The position numbers were made by a program, and so were the translations under genes. From Limnephilus marmoratus (Eukaryota; Arthropoda; Insecta; Trichoptera; Limnephilidae), in the NCBI GenBank assembly GCA_917880885.1, contig OU862919.1, positions 50,629,058-50,693,057 of the forward strand: a DNA stretch of 64,000 nt. Reading direction: 5' to 3'. Shown piece after piece: positions 19,191 to 30,640 of this stretch (position 1 is the first letter of the stretch; each line of letters opens with the position of its first letter). Below the pieces are notes generated by a model that saw nothing but the letters and a program-made list of their open reading frames with translations, was not told the origin of the DNA and did not search any database.

Positions 19191-19749
19191 TGTTATCTAA
19201 AACGCTTCTCATAATGCATAATTTAAACACGATTATAAAAGGAACTATTTTATTGATTTTACTATTTACGTTTTTTATTACATCATAAAATATACAGGGA
19301 GCTAGGAGTTCACCTGTGTTGCGCAGGATAGTTTTCAAGAGAAAATTATTCAATACAGTGGAAAACTAAAAAAAAATAATCTAAAAACTAACAAAGTAAA
19401 AAAAAAAAAAAAAAACATTTCAACGCAATAAAAATTCGACACTTTTTGGTAAAGTTGATTCATTACTAATTGGTAAAACTTAAAAATAAATTTATTATAA
19501 TTTGTTTAAAAATGTCTAACCACGTAGTGATTGCTTCTGAAATGATGAAAGATGAAAATGAATTAATGTAATGCTCTCTTATTAATAATTATTATATTGT
19601 TCTCTTTCTCTTAAAAAAACCACTTTATTCAGGGGTTTCATATTATAACATAAACAATAAAAAATATCAAAATAACATTGTATTTGTCAACAATTTGGCT
19701 TTGTGGACAACGCTCTTCCGTATTATTATCTAAACAATGTTTGTACACG

Positions 19750-20025
19750 TTTTAAGATTTCACGGCCAAAAGCATTTTCGTTTTGTGTTTTTGGGGTGTT
19801 GGGGCAATGACGCCACTGCTTTTCACGGTTATTTTGTACCGGAATACGACACGGAATCGCTTCGAAGTAAATAAGCACACACTTCACCACTAATAATTAC
19901 ACATCTACCGGATCTGCCCTGATGATGGACACTGCAACGATGTCCGAAACGTTGGCTAAAGAAGGAGGTAGCGCAACACGGCATAACACCCCAAAAACAA
20001 ATAACGAAAATATTTGTACATGTTA
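19750..20025 (+). repeat. Family E repeat with terminal inverted repeats and hammerhead-like core
   Basis: The left end (TTTCACGGCCAAAAGC, then TTTTTGGGGTGTTG) and right end (TAACACCCCAAAAACAAATA) are inverted relative to each other. In between, CTGATGA at 19919, a GGACA/TGTCC stem and GAAAC at 19946 are spaced as in hammerhead ribozymes. Related copies occur near 44005, 56366-56525, 58121 and 58740. Confidence 0.6.
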
Positions 20026-22460
20026 TTTTTCTAAGGGATTGGAATCCTAATATACAATAAATAAAATCTCCTCTTTGAACAAGTCAATGTTCTCTGCATA
20101 TACATAATTAAAATTGTTCACAATGTAAAATCAGAGGCAAAATAATCTCATTTCACGCTGTGAAAACATCATGATTACCTGCCACAGAAACACTGAAATT
20201 TTGTCACGGATATCCGAAACAAGCAAAACGACCGCGAACAAGGAAAATTGCTATATTTTGATACAAAAATATTGCTGTAAATTCAAATGTGAACTTTCAT
20301 AACGTGTTTTACTTTACCTTTTGACAAAATTACCAAGATATTTCCATGGAGCTTTGTCCGTTAAGTACTTACCATGTGAGGTATGTTGGTTCAGAGTTTA
20401 GATGGCAACAGGTCGGATGAAGAATAAAGAGATAATATCACATTCCAAGTAGAAACAATTTAAGCACAACTACTAGTGGCGCACCCAGGATCTCGTCTGA
20501 AGGGGGGCGAGTTAAATTATTGAGATAAAATATATTGTTTCAGATATCCTGATGTACGTGTGAACAAGTCAATTGCGAAAAGTTAGGATATGTAATTGAG
20601 GATCAAAATATTTCGCGTTTTTTTTATTACCACACATACGAGTAAGCTTCTACTGCTATATTTTAGATTGTAGCTTACATTATTTTTCATCATTGTTTCA
20701 GTTTTTTAACGAAAAATGTCGGCATATCCACTTTGCGCACTTTCAGACATAGGGAGTATTTCACCATCATTTTAATAGCTTATCCACACAATGACGAATA
20801 TTAATAAATAAACAAGTAAATGCTCGCAATTGGTAAAAAAATCCTATATATAGCCACTGTTAATATATTCCAGTATCGAATAGTAAACTCAGACTTTAAA
20901 AATAAATAAATCGTGTTTAATCTATGAGGACGATGTTGAAATACTTCCTTAATTTAATTTACAGAAGAGCATTATTTTATCCATACTAGGCGCAGTCCGT
21001 TTCTGTAATTTTACTGCCGCGATACCACGAGATCGTAATAATTGTGAGAAAAAATTGCTCGTGTGTTTTGTTGTTTGTTAAAAATTATTTGCAAGGGACA
21101 TGGCTGCAACATTGGGAGGTTAATCTTTACGGTGGATTTGTTTAGTTTTTTATGTGTGGTACGTACCGGGCGAGGCAGTTTATGAACGTGTGGGAACAGT
21201 TTATGAATTGGTGGGAATTTTCGCATAAAATGTTTCCGCGAGACTTAAGATGTGTTTTTTTTTAAATAAAGGGATTTCAGAATCTTTGTGGGTTTGGGCT
21301 ACCCTTACCCATTTGGGGCACCCAGGGCAATGCGTATGGCTTTATTCTCGATTGTTTGAAGTTTTTCAAATGAGACTGAAGCGTGGGCTCAGATGGGGCT
21401 TGTGGGGGCAGTGAGTGCGCTACTGAGCACAACCTTTCAAAGGAATTCTAAGAATCTCAGCGGAAACGAAAAATAAACGTTGCCTTTTCATTACACATTA
21501 CACCGGATATTGGATGAATCGGATAAAATGAATATTTAGATATTTATAAAACGAGTATATTAGGGTAACATTGCTGAGAATAACATATAGATACGTGACG
21601 ACAAAGCCAGCCGGAAAAAATATTTTTTTTACTTGTTGTTTCCTGAAAAATTCTATTTGTAAGTGTTATTACACGTGTGTTCATATTTCAAATTATTTCT
21701 CTTTGTTGGAATTTAGCTTAATTATTGCATGCGTACAATATTTACACTTCATAAATATTACCGCCATGTTGTTTTAACAAACAAAATGAAATAATACAAT
21801 GCAAAAACATAGTTGATAGCCAACATGGACGATTTGACGATTTGACGATTTTACATTACACGTTTAATGGTATCTGAAAAGTTAATTGATCTGAATTGAA
21901 AAATAGTGATGATTTCTTTAAAAAAATATTGCGAAACACCTTCCGGATTGGAGAAATAAATATTATTTTCATTGCTTTCGTTTTTTTCCCATCCCGGGAA
22001 TCATTTATACAATACGGCGGTACTTACACCCGCCTCCCAAATTGTAGTATAATATGATTTTAGAGTCATTTAGTAAGGCGTTCACTTTACAAAAAATCGG
22101 ATTACTAATATTTGAAACCATGATAAAAAGTACAGCGCCTTGATGTGATTTTTCGCCAAAAACGGCGCTCCACAAATTATCCAATTATAATATTGTCTTC
22201 CCAGGAATTCAAACCAATTGAAATTGTTGAAGTTGTACAAGAAAATATTTTGATGTGATATTTTTATATAAATTTATAATTTATCAGTTGCTCTTATATG
22301 TATGTCAGACCTAATTTTGATTCACTTTTACGTTCATACCATTAGATCATGTATTATTGTTACAATTATAGATTACACGCCAATGGTAACTTTTATGCTG
22401 ATGTTGCTAATATTTTTAATGTGCCTCTACTGAAGTATAAAGCTGCACAAATATTTTAAG
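20026..22460. other. Long unassigned AT-rich stretch
   Basis: No ORF above about 70 codons looks real and none has recognisable domains. 20460-20510 (TGGCGCACCCAGGATCTCG) has the look of an old repeat end. No tRNA, rRNA or promoter is recognised. Confidence 0.5.
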
Positions 22461-22461
22461 A

Positions 22462-23171
22462 GTAGTTACTAGAGATGAAACGGATAGTTGTTTGGCCGGA
22501 TACCGGATATCCGGCGAGCTACGAGGCCGGATTTCCGGATATCCGGCGGCCGGATATTCGGCACATTGTCTCGTTGCATGTCGTGACGAGTTTAGCGTCG
22601 CATAGGTGCGGCAAACGCGATCAGATCAATTCGGGCGGTTTCGGTTGCCATCGTGAGTATTCGTGAGTGATCGCGAAAATATTCTCTTTGGTAAGAAGAA
22701 GTTCAAGAGGTAGATTATGGTGCTTCAATGTCAGTATTTAATCATTTCAATAATCTCTTTGTTTTTACGATTTTTAGTTCACTATAATGGTGATTGTGAT
22801 TAGTTTATCATGTTAATTTAAGTTTTCGCCACTCTGCGAAGTTTTTGTAAGTTTTTAGTTTAGATATTTACTATTGATGTATTTATCATTAGAGTGAATA
22901 TCACAGAAGAAAATTTTAGTTTTTTGGAAGGCCTTATGGTTTTTTGTAACCTTTTCGACTTTAAATAAAAGTCATCGTAATTATAAGCCATTTTATTGAC
23001 ATTTACTTAACAAAGATTAATGTATTGCATTGTATTATAGGAAATTTTTGAATATCCAGTATCCGGCCGGATATTGAGTTACTATCCGGTATCCGGCCGG
23101 ATAGTAAATTTAGGACGGACCGGCCGGATACCGGATAGTTACCGGATATCCGTTTCATCTCTAGTAGTTAC
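22462..23171. mobile_element. Non-autonomous hAT-type element (694 bp) with perfect 8-bp target duplication
   Basis: The element is 22470-23163 and starts TAGAGATGAAACGGATA, which is repeated inverted at the right end. GTAGTTAC flanks it on both sides (22462-22469 and 23164-23171), the 8-bp duplication typical of hAT. Both ends carry arrays of CCGGATA and CCGGATATCCGG, probably sub-terminal transposase-binding sites. It encodes no transposase. The perfect duplication indicates a recent insertion. Confidence 0.9.
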
Positions 23172-23174
23172 ATA

Positions 23175-23411
23175 TACAACGTGTCCGGAAACTCGTAGTA
23201 CAAGCGCGAAACTGGTGAATCTACATCACGTAGGTTTTATTTTTTTCGATCTAAGCATTTCGATTTTAATATTATTTTTTTTCTATATCGGACCCGATTT
23301 ACTCGAAAACGAAAGCTCAAATCAAAAAAAGTTAAACCACAAAATCGACTCCAAATGTGATGTGGATTCTCCAGTTTCCCGCTTGTACTACGAGTTTCCG
23401 GACACCTTGTA
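23175..23411. mobile_element. TA-flanked MITE (233 bp) with ~45-bp inverted repeats
   Basis: Left GTGTCCGGAAACTCGTAGTA continues as CAAGCGCGAAACTGG. The right end is its inverse (CCAGTTTCCCGCTTGTACTA, then CGAGTTTCCGGACAC). TA lies on both sides (23175-23176 and 23410-23411), as for Tc1/mariner-type elements. A decayed relative lies at about 46500-46668. Confidence 0.85.
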
Positions 23412-23941
23412 TTACTGAGATAATTGCATAACAGTTTTTTTTGTTTCTGTTTTTATTTCTTCTTCACTGCTTTCAATAATTTTGTAAATTGAACTTATGT
23501 TAAATCTTATTTTTTTCCTTTAATTTGTTCTTTCTACTTATAATTGATCTTCGACGATTTTTTCATAAATATGTGTAAATGGCGCTTTTACCGTTAATTC
23601 TAAATAAAAATAATTTCTGGAAATCATGATCACCAAATAAATAACTAAATTTTTTTATAAAAACTACCGCAGAGCCATGGAAAATAATGGGATTTAATAA
23701 TATCTAATAATAATAATTGGATAATTTGTAGAGCGCCGTTTTTGTGAAAAATCACCTAATTATGTAAGTAAATGTAGTGAGTTAGAAAATAACTCTTTAT
23801 TGGAAATGGAAAAAGCTCAAAACCCTTGAAAACTGACAAAATCTTACAAATAACCCTGAGAAATTTAAACAAAAATAAACATACACGTTTCAAATAGGTA
23901 TAGAATTAAAATAATTTTCTGGTAAAAAAATGCATACATTT
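23412..23941. other. Unassigned AT-rich sequence
   Basis: Nothing recognised on either strand. Confidence 0.5.
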
Positions 23942-24005
23942 TTTTAAAAAGAAAGTAAACATTCCCGGGTTACGAATAACCCGACAATATTTGAAAATCT
24001 CCTAC
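23942..24005 (-). repeat. SINE family C, 3' hairpin fragment
   Basis: CGGGTTACGAATAACCCG (7-bp stem, 4-nt loop) with flanks AAACATTC and AATATTTG. The full copy is at 32048-32247. The minus-strand 3' end is an A-rich tail (reversed at 23940-23950). Confidence 0.65.
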
Positions 24006-24151
24006 TATAATAATAATAATAATATATCTTTATTGAACAAAAATTTAAAGATTTATAACTACAAGAAAAAAGTACATCATACAATATTTTAAAAGTAACA
24101 TTAGTACAAAAGTTAATAACAAAAAACAATATACATATACAATACATATAA

Positions 24152-24185
24152 TTAATACCACGCTTCCATGGAAGAGTGGTATTAA
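24152..24185. repeat. 34-bp near-perfect palindrome
   Basis: TTAATACCAC and GTGGTATTAA enclose GCTTCCATGGAAGA. Only one G/A pair breaks the symmetry. Confidence 0.8.
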
Positions 24186-24257
24186 CATATTTGAATATGA
24201 ACATGTAAGCAAATTAATACATCATCTAAATGTACATTATATTTTATATGCTAAAAA

Positions 24258-24262
24258 ATAAT

Positions 24263-24335
<73 letters not shown>

Positions 24336-24365
24336 CATATACAATATATATATACAATATAATAA
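24258..24365. repeat. Poly-A tract followed by (TA)n microsatellite
   Basis: A long A-run at about 24261-24290 leads into (AT)n to about 24330 and then ATAC-type repeats. Confidence 0.9.
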
Positions 24366-24381
24366 TAAAAACAATTTTAAA

Positions 24382-24702
24382 AAACCCTACACATATTCAT
24401 CCGAACTGTTATTCAAACAATTTAAGGTCAGAAAATTAAGTGCATTATACTTTTATCACGCAACATTACAAATTTATAAAGATAATATTCAAAATAAAGT
24501 TGCACCCTTCAAAAATAACAGAAATCTTAGACAAACATCAATACTTCCTATTCCAAAATGTAAAGAAACAATAGGACAGTTAAATCATAAATATCTGGGA
24601 GTTAAATTTTTTAATTCACTACCTGAAAAAATCAGAAACATGAACAGAAACATAAAAAAATTTAAAACTCTGCTAAAAAATTACACTGAAAATTTGAACT
24701 GA
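24382..24702 (+). pseudogene. LINE ORF2 C-terminal fragment
   Basis: A frame without an ATG runs from about 24382 to the TGA at 24700-24702. It reads SSELLFKQFKVRKLSALYFY, and later HKYLGVKFFNSLPEKIRN, the kind of C-terminal tail seen after the reverse transcriptase of Jockey/CR1-like LINEs. It is followed by about 60 bp of 3' UTR and an AATAAATAAA-type tail (24786-24810). The catalytic domains are missing, so it is a 5'-truncated dead copy. It is unrelated in sequence to the LINE at 49.4-51.9 kb beyond this general type. Confidence 0.65.
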
Positions 24703-24839
24703 ATAAAAAATAATAAATTGAACCAATATTATAACACCCCCCAATTATAGTCAAAAATATATTATAATTTATGTATCCTTTTGTAAATAAATAAAAAAAA
24801 AATAAAATAAACATATAAACAGTAGGTACTTAGAGAGTG

Positions 24840-25288
24840 GAGATTTATAATTAAAAATTTAGGTTTCTCGTAACCTGCCTCACTAGGCTAGCCTGTGTTG
24901 AGGCAGTTATTTTACATCAATTTATAATGCTGTGAACATACCTACACGTCTTATATTAGAATGTAATCACACAATAGATTGGTTGCATTAATAATAACAA
25001 TAACATTGGTACAATAATAACAGCATTGGTTCAATACTAATTTCGAATTTGGGTGAGTGCACCGGTAAATGCTCTATCATTATTTTTTATCCAAATTTTT
25101 ATGTTTTTTTTTTTAATTTTTTGTGAATCACATTTTTTTATACTAATTGGAAGAATGTTGTAAAGTCTTATTGCAAGGTATCTGAAGCTTCGTTGACCAA
25201 AAGTAGTTTGAGTTATGGGAATTTGTAGTAAATCTTTGTAAGTATGTAAATCACAGTAAGCGCAAAACAACCTTGTTTGTGTCATGAT
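24840..25288 (-). pseudogene. LINE 3' fragment with remnant of ORF2 C-terminus
   Basis: The minus-strand frame ending at 25037 reads LFCAYCDLHTYKDLLQIPIT then FGQRSFRYLAIRLYNILP, a typical LINE C-terminal tail. Its 3' UTR holds CCTCACTAGGCTAGCCTGTG, shared with the fragment in the Helitron near 16525. The upstream 20 residues of the same frame come from the adjoining SINE head, so the open frame is a chance fusion. Confidence 0.65.
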
Positions 25289-25380
25289 GGAGAACTTAGC
25301 CAGCCAAGGAATCGAACACGGGACGTCTGGGTGGGACAAACGTGGGGAAACGCGATGCCAACTCAGTCACCGACCGGTGA
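25285..25380 (-). repeat. tRNA-derived SINE family C, head
   Basis: On the minus strand GGTGACTGAGTTGGCATCGC resembles an A box and CGTGTTCGATTCCTTGG a B box. The same head is at 32160-32245. Confidence 0.65.
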
Positions 25381-25640
25381 GACAGCCTATTACATTATAG
25401 GTTGTCTGAATTCTTGACATATCGGTTTCAATTTTGAAAATGATACTCAAATTCACAACGAATTCGAGTTCATTGAACTGGAGTTACAATTAAATAATAT
25501 CTACCACGAATAACAAAATTAACATCCAATCAAAAAATTGTCAGAATATTTATTTATATTTTGAACTTTATGAGTAAAACCTCAAATTGTAATATTTTGA
25601 ATACAATATTAACTCAATCGAGAATCTGGCAATAGAAAAA

Positions 25641-25725
25641 TCAGAAAAAGATGTGGGACTCGAACCCAGGAACTTTCCGAACCGCATCTGTACCAACTGA
25701 GCTCATATTTCCCTAGCCGATTCGG
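25641..25725 (-). repeat. tRNA-like sequence, probably a SINE head or tRNA pseudogene
   Basis: The minus strand has TGAGCTCAGTTGGTACAG (A box) and, 24 nt later, CTGGGTTCGAGTCCCA (B box). The acceptor stem does not pair and CCA is absent. It is thus a tRNA-derived sequence, not a working tRNA gene. Confidence 0.6.
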
Positions 25726-26160
25726 TCATTTTTAACTATATCATACTTCGACTAAGAACTACCAACACCATCTTCATTTTCTTAAAGCATATTTTATTGG
25801 CTGCAAGTATGATGCCATCTTTATGTATGATTGCAAGATTCAAACCCGAACTAAATGCTATCTAGGTAGTGTATGGATAAATTTTTATCCATTTTTATTT
25901 TTGATATGCGATATCTATGGACTTTTCTGCAAGGCCAGGGTGAATATTTATTTTTATTTTTAACTTAATGGGTAAAACCTGAAATTGTAATAATTAATAA
26001 AATGAAGATAATATTAGCGAGTCCCAGTTGTGCCCATATCTCTGATTTTTCTTTTTACAGATTTTCGATTGAGTTTTGCTAATAGGTATTGTTTTCATTT
26101 AATCAAATTGTTGGAATTTTTAATGATATTTCCTGCAATGTCCAGAATGGCCCTCACATT
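25726..26160. other. Unassigned AT-rich sequence
   Basis: No gene or repeat boundary recognised. Confidence 0.5.
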
Positions 26161-26162
26161 TT

Positions 26163-26665
26163 TTATAAACTAAGTTTTGCCCCCGGCTTCGCTCGCATAA
26201 TATTAGGGGGGTTCCTACTCCATCCCCCCTCCCCACTTCACCACCCTCACTCCCCCCCTCCCCCCCCCCTCACCAAGCCCCTCCATACCCGTTACATTCA
26301 TTTTTCAAACAGCTCGCGTGCCACCTATTAAAGCGTAACAATCAAACACACGCAGTTTCGTATTTATGATATAAGTACATATTAGTATAATTTTAACTAT
26401 CAAAGGGATCTTCATAGTAACCTAAACAAATAACAAAATGACAGCGCACGTCATATAACTAATTATAGTTAATAAACGTATAATAAATGAGTTCACAAAG
26501 CCAGAGCTTACCAATATATGCAGCCTATATTACTCGCAAATAATGTAGCTTCTATTAGTGAAAGAATTTTCGAAGAAAGTCCATTCAGTATTTTTTGCGT
26601 GAAAGAGTAACAAACATACATACATCCATACAAAATTTCGCCTTTATGATATTAGTAGGATGTAT
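26163..26665 (-). mobile_element. Helitron-like or related non-autonomous repeat
   Basis: TTTTGCCCCCGGCTTCGCTC at the left and AAAGAGTAACAAACATACAT with GATATTAGTAGGATG at the right are end sequences I associate with dispersed insect Helitron-like families. The C-rich middle (26222-26290) mirrors the purine-rich middle of the Helitron at 16252. The same right-end block occurs at 57961-58027. Confidence 0.5.
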
Positions 26666-26670
26666 TTCCT

Positions 26671-26856
26671 TCAGCCTACTCTATTGGCGATATTATTTGT
26701 CTGTACTGAGAGCTGGTCTCGGACAACGGGTGTGGGCGTACTGCGGCGTTCCGGAGAGACCATTCCTCTGAAGGAACGCCAGAGATTTCCCAGGAGATCG
26801 GTCGTGTAAGCCATATCTTTGCCGCGGTACAGGAATCTGTAATCAAACTGCGGTGT
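26671..26856 (-). CDS. Possible host terminal exon, unrecognised protein C-terminus
   Basis: On the minus strand an acceptor-like AATGTTTGTTCAG precedes an open frame that begins TPQFDYRFLYRGKDMAYTTD and runs about 61 codons to TGA at 26671-26673. Its middle contains DLLGNLWRSFRGMVSPERRS. GC content and codon use are higher than in the surrounding AT-rich DNA, as for the channel exons at 60 kb. It has no membrane segment. A Helitron-like repeat begins 6 bp past the stop, so the native 3' UTR seems displaced. An ATG exists in frame just before the acceptor, so an 65-codon ORF is also possible. I do not recognise the family. Upstream exons were not found. Confidence 0.4.
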   Translation of the reverse strand, partial: TPQFDYRFLYRGKDMAYTTDLLGNLWRSFRGMVSPERRSTPTPVVRDQLSVQTNNIANRVG

Positions 26857-27730
26857 CTGAACAAACATTCACATTTTGCAAGGATTTCCAGAAAATTAAA
26901 TAAAAACTTTCAAAAAATTAAGCACGGAAATCAATTTATTAGACTTAGGACCTTCCCTCATGGAGAAACCGAAAACTGGTTGGCAACTCGATTCACGGTG
27001 CAACTCAACTTAACGATTTCAGTAATTACATGAGCTTGTTTAACAAAAATTTAATTTATTATCGTTTACTCATTAAAATCACCCAACATCTCTCCCCAGT
27101 ATTCCGTATTTGCTGTCTTCTAAACAATTCTAGCGTTTTTTCAGTTTTATTTAAGTTTGACTTGAATGACTTCAATATTTGATTTGTCCTTATCTCTTAT
27201 AGATTATCCTCAAAATTATATCTATCTTTCTTAACGTTTTCGGCACAAAGCACTATTTTTAGGTTGAATTGCCTAATTCATCAATTTTCAACAAATATAT
27301 AATAATAGTTGAATAAAATCGATATTTTACCGCTCTGACATATTATTCTGACAAATTACCGCGGCAACTAGTACTGCAAATTGCTAGTGACTGGTTGCGT
27401 CGCCCTTGATAACCGGTCTTTGAGAATTTGCCTGTGTGCGGACCCCCAATTAAATCCCCAAGTTGCTTTACTGTGGATAGCGATTGAGTTGCCAACTTTT
27501 TTTTTAGTTGCCCCATGGGGAATACTTATATCTGGAAATGCTATTAAAATTAGGCAAGTGACCGATAAAAATCAGGAAAAACCTGGAAAATAAAAATGAT
27601 TTTCTTTATCTGAATTCTGTACAAGATAATCAGGCGAAATTTTTAACAGAATTTGAACAATTCATCGAATTTAAAAGTAAAAATTCAAGTTCTGTTATTA
27701 TTTCAGTTCTGTGTGACAACTGGCGCATTC
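26857..27730. other. Unassigned sequence
   Basis: No ORF with recognisable domains. Possibly intron of the gene suggested by the exon at 26671-26856. Confidence 0.4.
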
Positions 27731-27732
27731 TT

Positions 27733-27820
27733 ATATATAAAAATGAATCGCTGAATGTGTTGCTAAGCGCAAATCTCGAGAGCAGCTGAACGGATTTCGC
27801 TAATTCTTTTTTTAGAATAT
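27733..27820 (+). repeat. Helitron 5'-end fragment
   Basis: ATATATAAAAATGAATCGCT, then AGCTGAACGGATTTCG, matches the general 5' end of insect Helitrons and the copy at 16265. Confidence 0.6.
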
Positions 27821-28655
27821 TCCTTGAAGTACGAGGATGGTTATTACGGAGAGAAAAATTAAGAAAATTGCACAGAAAATTGGATAATTTCAGAAAACCT
27901 AACGACTATCGCACGTTCGACGGTTCGCGTGTTTGATAATGATTGTTAAGTCAGGATTCTATTTTTGAAAACCTTGACCTTGAAAATTAATTTTGAAATA
28001 TGATGAATTGTTCAAACTCTGTGAAATAATCCGTCCTTAATCTAATCCATGCAACGTTTCTAGTACTTCGTTACCCTTTTGTGGGTTACATAAACCATAA
28101 ATAAATAAAAGCAAAGAGCTGGGGCATAAAATATCAACATGCTTGTAATCTTTATGACTATCATTCCCCGAGTTACTGGTAGAACTCCCTATTTAGGTCA
28201 GAAAGGGGCACTAGGAAACGGACCCTTCCGAGGAAACAAAGAACATCTCCAATTCAGACTTCATTCCTAATTCCTTTGGTAGGTAACCGTCGAATGCTTC
28301 AATTCCATTTTATCTTTTGATCCTTTTATTGATGTTTTGGCCATCAAAGATGATTTGCCACCATATCAAGAAATCACTTAAAATGTTTCCATCGTGATAG
28401 ACAACGTTACCAACCAAAGATATTGAAATATAAGAGATGTGCTATCCGCAGTTTTTACTGGGTGGGACTGTGCTTCCTGGTGTCGCCGATTTTATTAACC
28501 AACGAATAAACTAACGTGTTTACATACAGTAAGTTCCTCCATGCTGATTAGCATAGTCAAGGTCTCTCTCTTCTCTTCCATTTCATTTTTAACAATAAAA
28601 CTTTCACTTTTAACAATAAGTTTTTTTTTTAAATTTGACATTTTTTTGAAATTTT
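27821..28655. other. Unassigned sequence
   Basis: No gene, RNA gene or repeat boundary recognised. Confidence 0.5.
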
Positions 28656-28657
28656 AT

Positions 28658-28745
28658 TGGGGGATATTTTGTCCGTGGGATATTTTGTCGGGGGATATTT
28701 TGTCGGGGATGTTTTGTCGCGGGATGAAAAGTCGCGGAACCGTTA
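28658..28745 (+). repeat. Short tandem repeat GGGGGATATTTTGTC
   Basis: Four to five units of a ~16-18-bp motif (GGGGATATTTTGTC, GGGATATTTTGTC, GGGGATGTTTTGTC, GGGATGAAAAGTC) near the start of a GC-richer stretch to about 28860. Confidence 0.75.
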
Positions 28746-29688
28746 ACTGGCGTCATTCGCTCGCCCCTTTGGCGTTGTACCACCCCTTACCCCGCCTCAC
28801 AAGTTGTGGCAAAACGATTTCGCACAATTTTGCATTTGTCAAACACTTGCGGTCGTTGCGCATGCGACGGTGTGAGTGGGTTAAATTATTGATATGCTCG
28901 TTTAAATCAAATCACCGTAACCTGTCGTTGACATCCGCATATAAATACCAATAGATTTATAGTATTTATTTCGTTCCTGTATTTAGGTTGAAAATGCATT
29001 GCCGCATATCAATATTTCAACGTTTCGGTAAATTCCACGAAATGCGGTCACCTAGTTAAAGTTTGGGCACAAGCATTAATATCCAGTTTGTAGCGGGGGA
29101 CCCAAAGCATTCGCGTTCGAACCTATTTGTTTTTGTTTTAAAGTGAAAACTTCTTTAGCACCGTTTTGATTTGAAACTCGATGAAACAGAAACGAGCCAC
29201 ACTAAAAAGAGATAAATACAAATATAGATCTGTAGGATTTAGACTGAAAGAGAATGAGAAAGCAATAAAATATTTATTTAATTCACGAGTTCCAATATAA
29301 TACGAAAAATCCACAGTTCCGCGCAAGTCTCCTTTGGTGTAGTGGTATAAAGCGCCTGATTAACCTCTGCAGACCTTTAGCGGACCTAAGATCGAATAAG
29401 AAATAAAAAAAGGAATATTTTTATTTTCAAACCACTCCAAAATGAACAGGCAAAAGAAAAAACAAAACAACATCAACCGAAGAAGAAAAAACACAAATAC
29501 TAATAAGATGGCCACATAAAAATAATATGATGACCACATGTATAGAAAAAGATGCACTGGAATTCGACGACAAAAATATGAAAAAACTCATCCTTCACAT
29601 TGATACAAAAGTGCTTCGTAGTCTCCCCACTCTTACAAACTTTAGTTTTCTGAGGTTTCACTTATACGGCGTGTAAATTGCACACGAG
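28746..29688. other. Unassigned; possible tRNA-like A box near 29336
   Basis: TTTGGTGTAGTGGTATAAAG at 29334-29353 resembles an A box, but the B-box position is too degraded to call a SINE. TTTTAAAGTGAAAACTTCTT at 29135 is echoed near 47318. No gene seen. Confidence 0.4.
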
Positions 29689-29689
29689 G

Positions 29690-29790
29690 AAAATAATTTC
29701 TCTCAGGGTCTCTGTCGTCTTTGGGAATGCTGCATGGAGGATCTTTTTGAGGTGAGAAAGGAGTGAAAATGGGTCATGAAGAGATCGATG
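29690..29790 (+). repeat. Dispersed repeat family A, degenerate copy
   Basis: GAGGAAAATAATTTCTCTCA and CATGGAGGATCTTTTTGAGG match the 5' part of family A. Confidence 0.6.
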
Positions 29791-30640
29791 ACGTAGGAGG
29801 GAAGAAACATCGAACCGGCCAATCGTTCCACAATCGAGCTCTTGAACTCAAGAACGGATCGTAGAAACTAACCCGTTCTCATGTGACATACGTCAACATA
29901 TGCATGACGGATTTAAACATCTGCCAACTACGTATCCATCATAACAAGTACTACGTTTAGAACTTTGCATAATGTTAGAAGAGAAATTTCAAATAATGTC
30001 CGGACAGTAGAGATTTGTTTTCCATTACAACTTTTAAGGTCTCTAAAAGCTTGTAATAATATTGCTAGCTATTTTATTAAACATGTGATTTCCAAAGCAA
30101 AATACTGTACTCCGTATTTGTATGGGTTGAATAACTCTTTAAGTTTTTTTTCTTGATTTTTTCACATTGGCATTTTGATTACAGTATTAAAATATGTTTG
30201 ATTTGAAAATTATAATAATCTCAGGCTTTTCTTCCACAAGGTTGCGCAGGTTTGTGATACTCGACGATTCAAGTATCTTGGAATATTGGCCACTACCAAA
30301 TAACATAATGGCCACTATTGCCATACATCTGCGCGGAGGTTTGTCCACGGACACACGTTACCGACATTTCGTAAACTCGTCGGCGATGCCAGTCTCCCGC
30401 GATCAGCCGGTCTAATTGTCTTTAAACGTGGCGGAGTGACTAATAAATATGATAGTTTAGCAAAAATGATTGTCTCACCGTCACCCATGTCAGACATTTT
30501 GTAAAAATGCGTGCGTTATATTCAACAAAAAATTGCATTTACTACCATACAAGTAGTGACTAAGAAAGCTAGTTTTGACGTTACTAGAGGTTGGTGGCGA
30601 TGCGGGTCATTGTTTATGGAATACGAATAGTGCACGACAA
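29791..30640. other. Unassigned sequence
   Basis: No coding or RNA feature recognised. Confidence 0.5.

Noticed and set aside
25037..25339. A 100-codon gene
   Set aside because: Chance fusion of a SINE head with the tail of a LINE frame.
25641..25725. Functional tRNA gene
   Set aside because: A and B boxes are present, but the acceptor stem does not pair.
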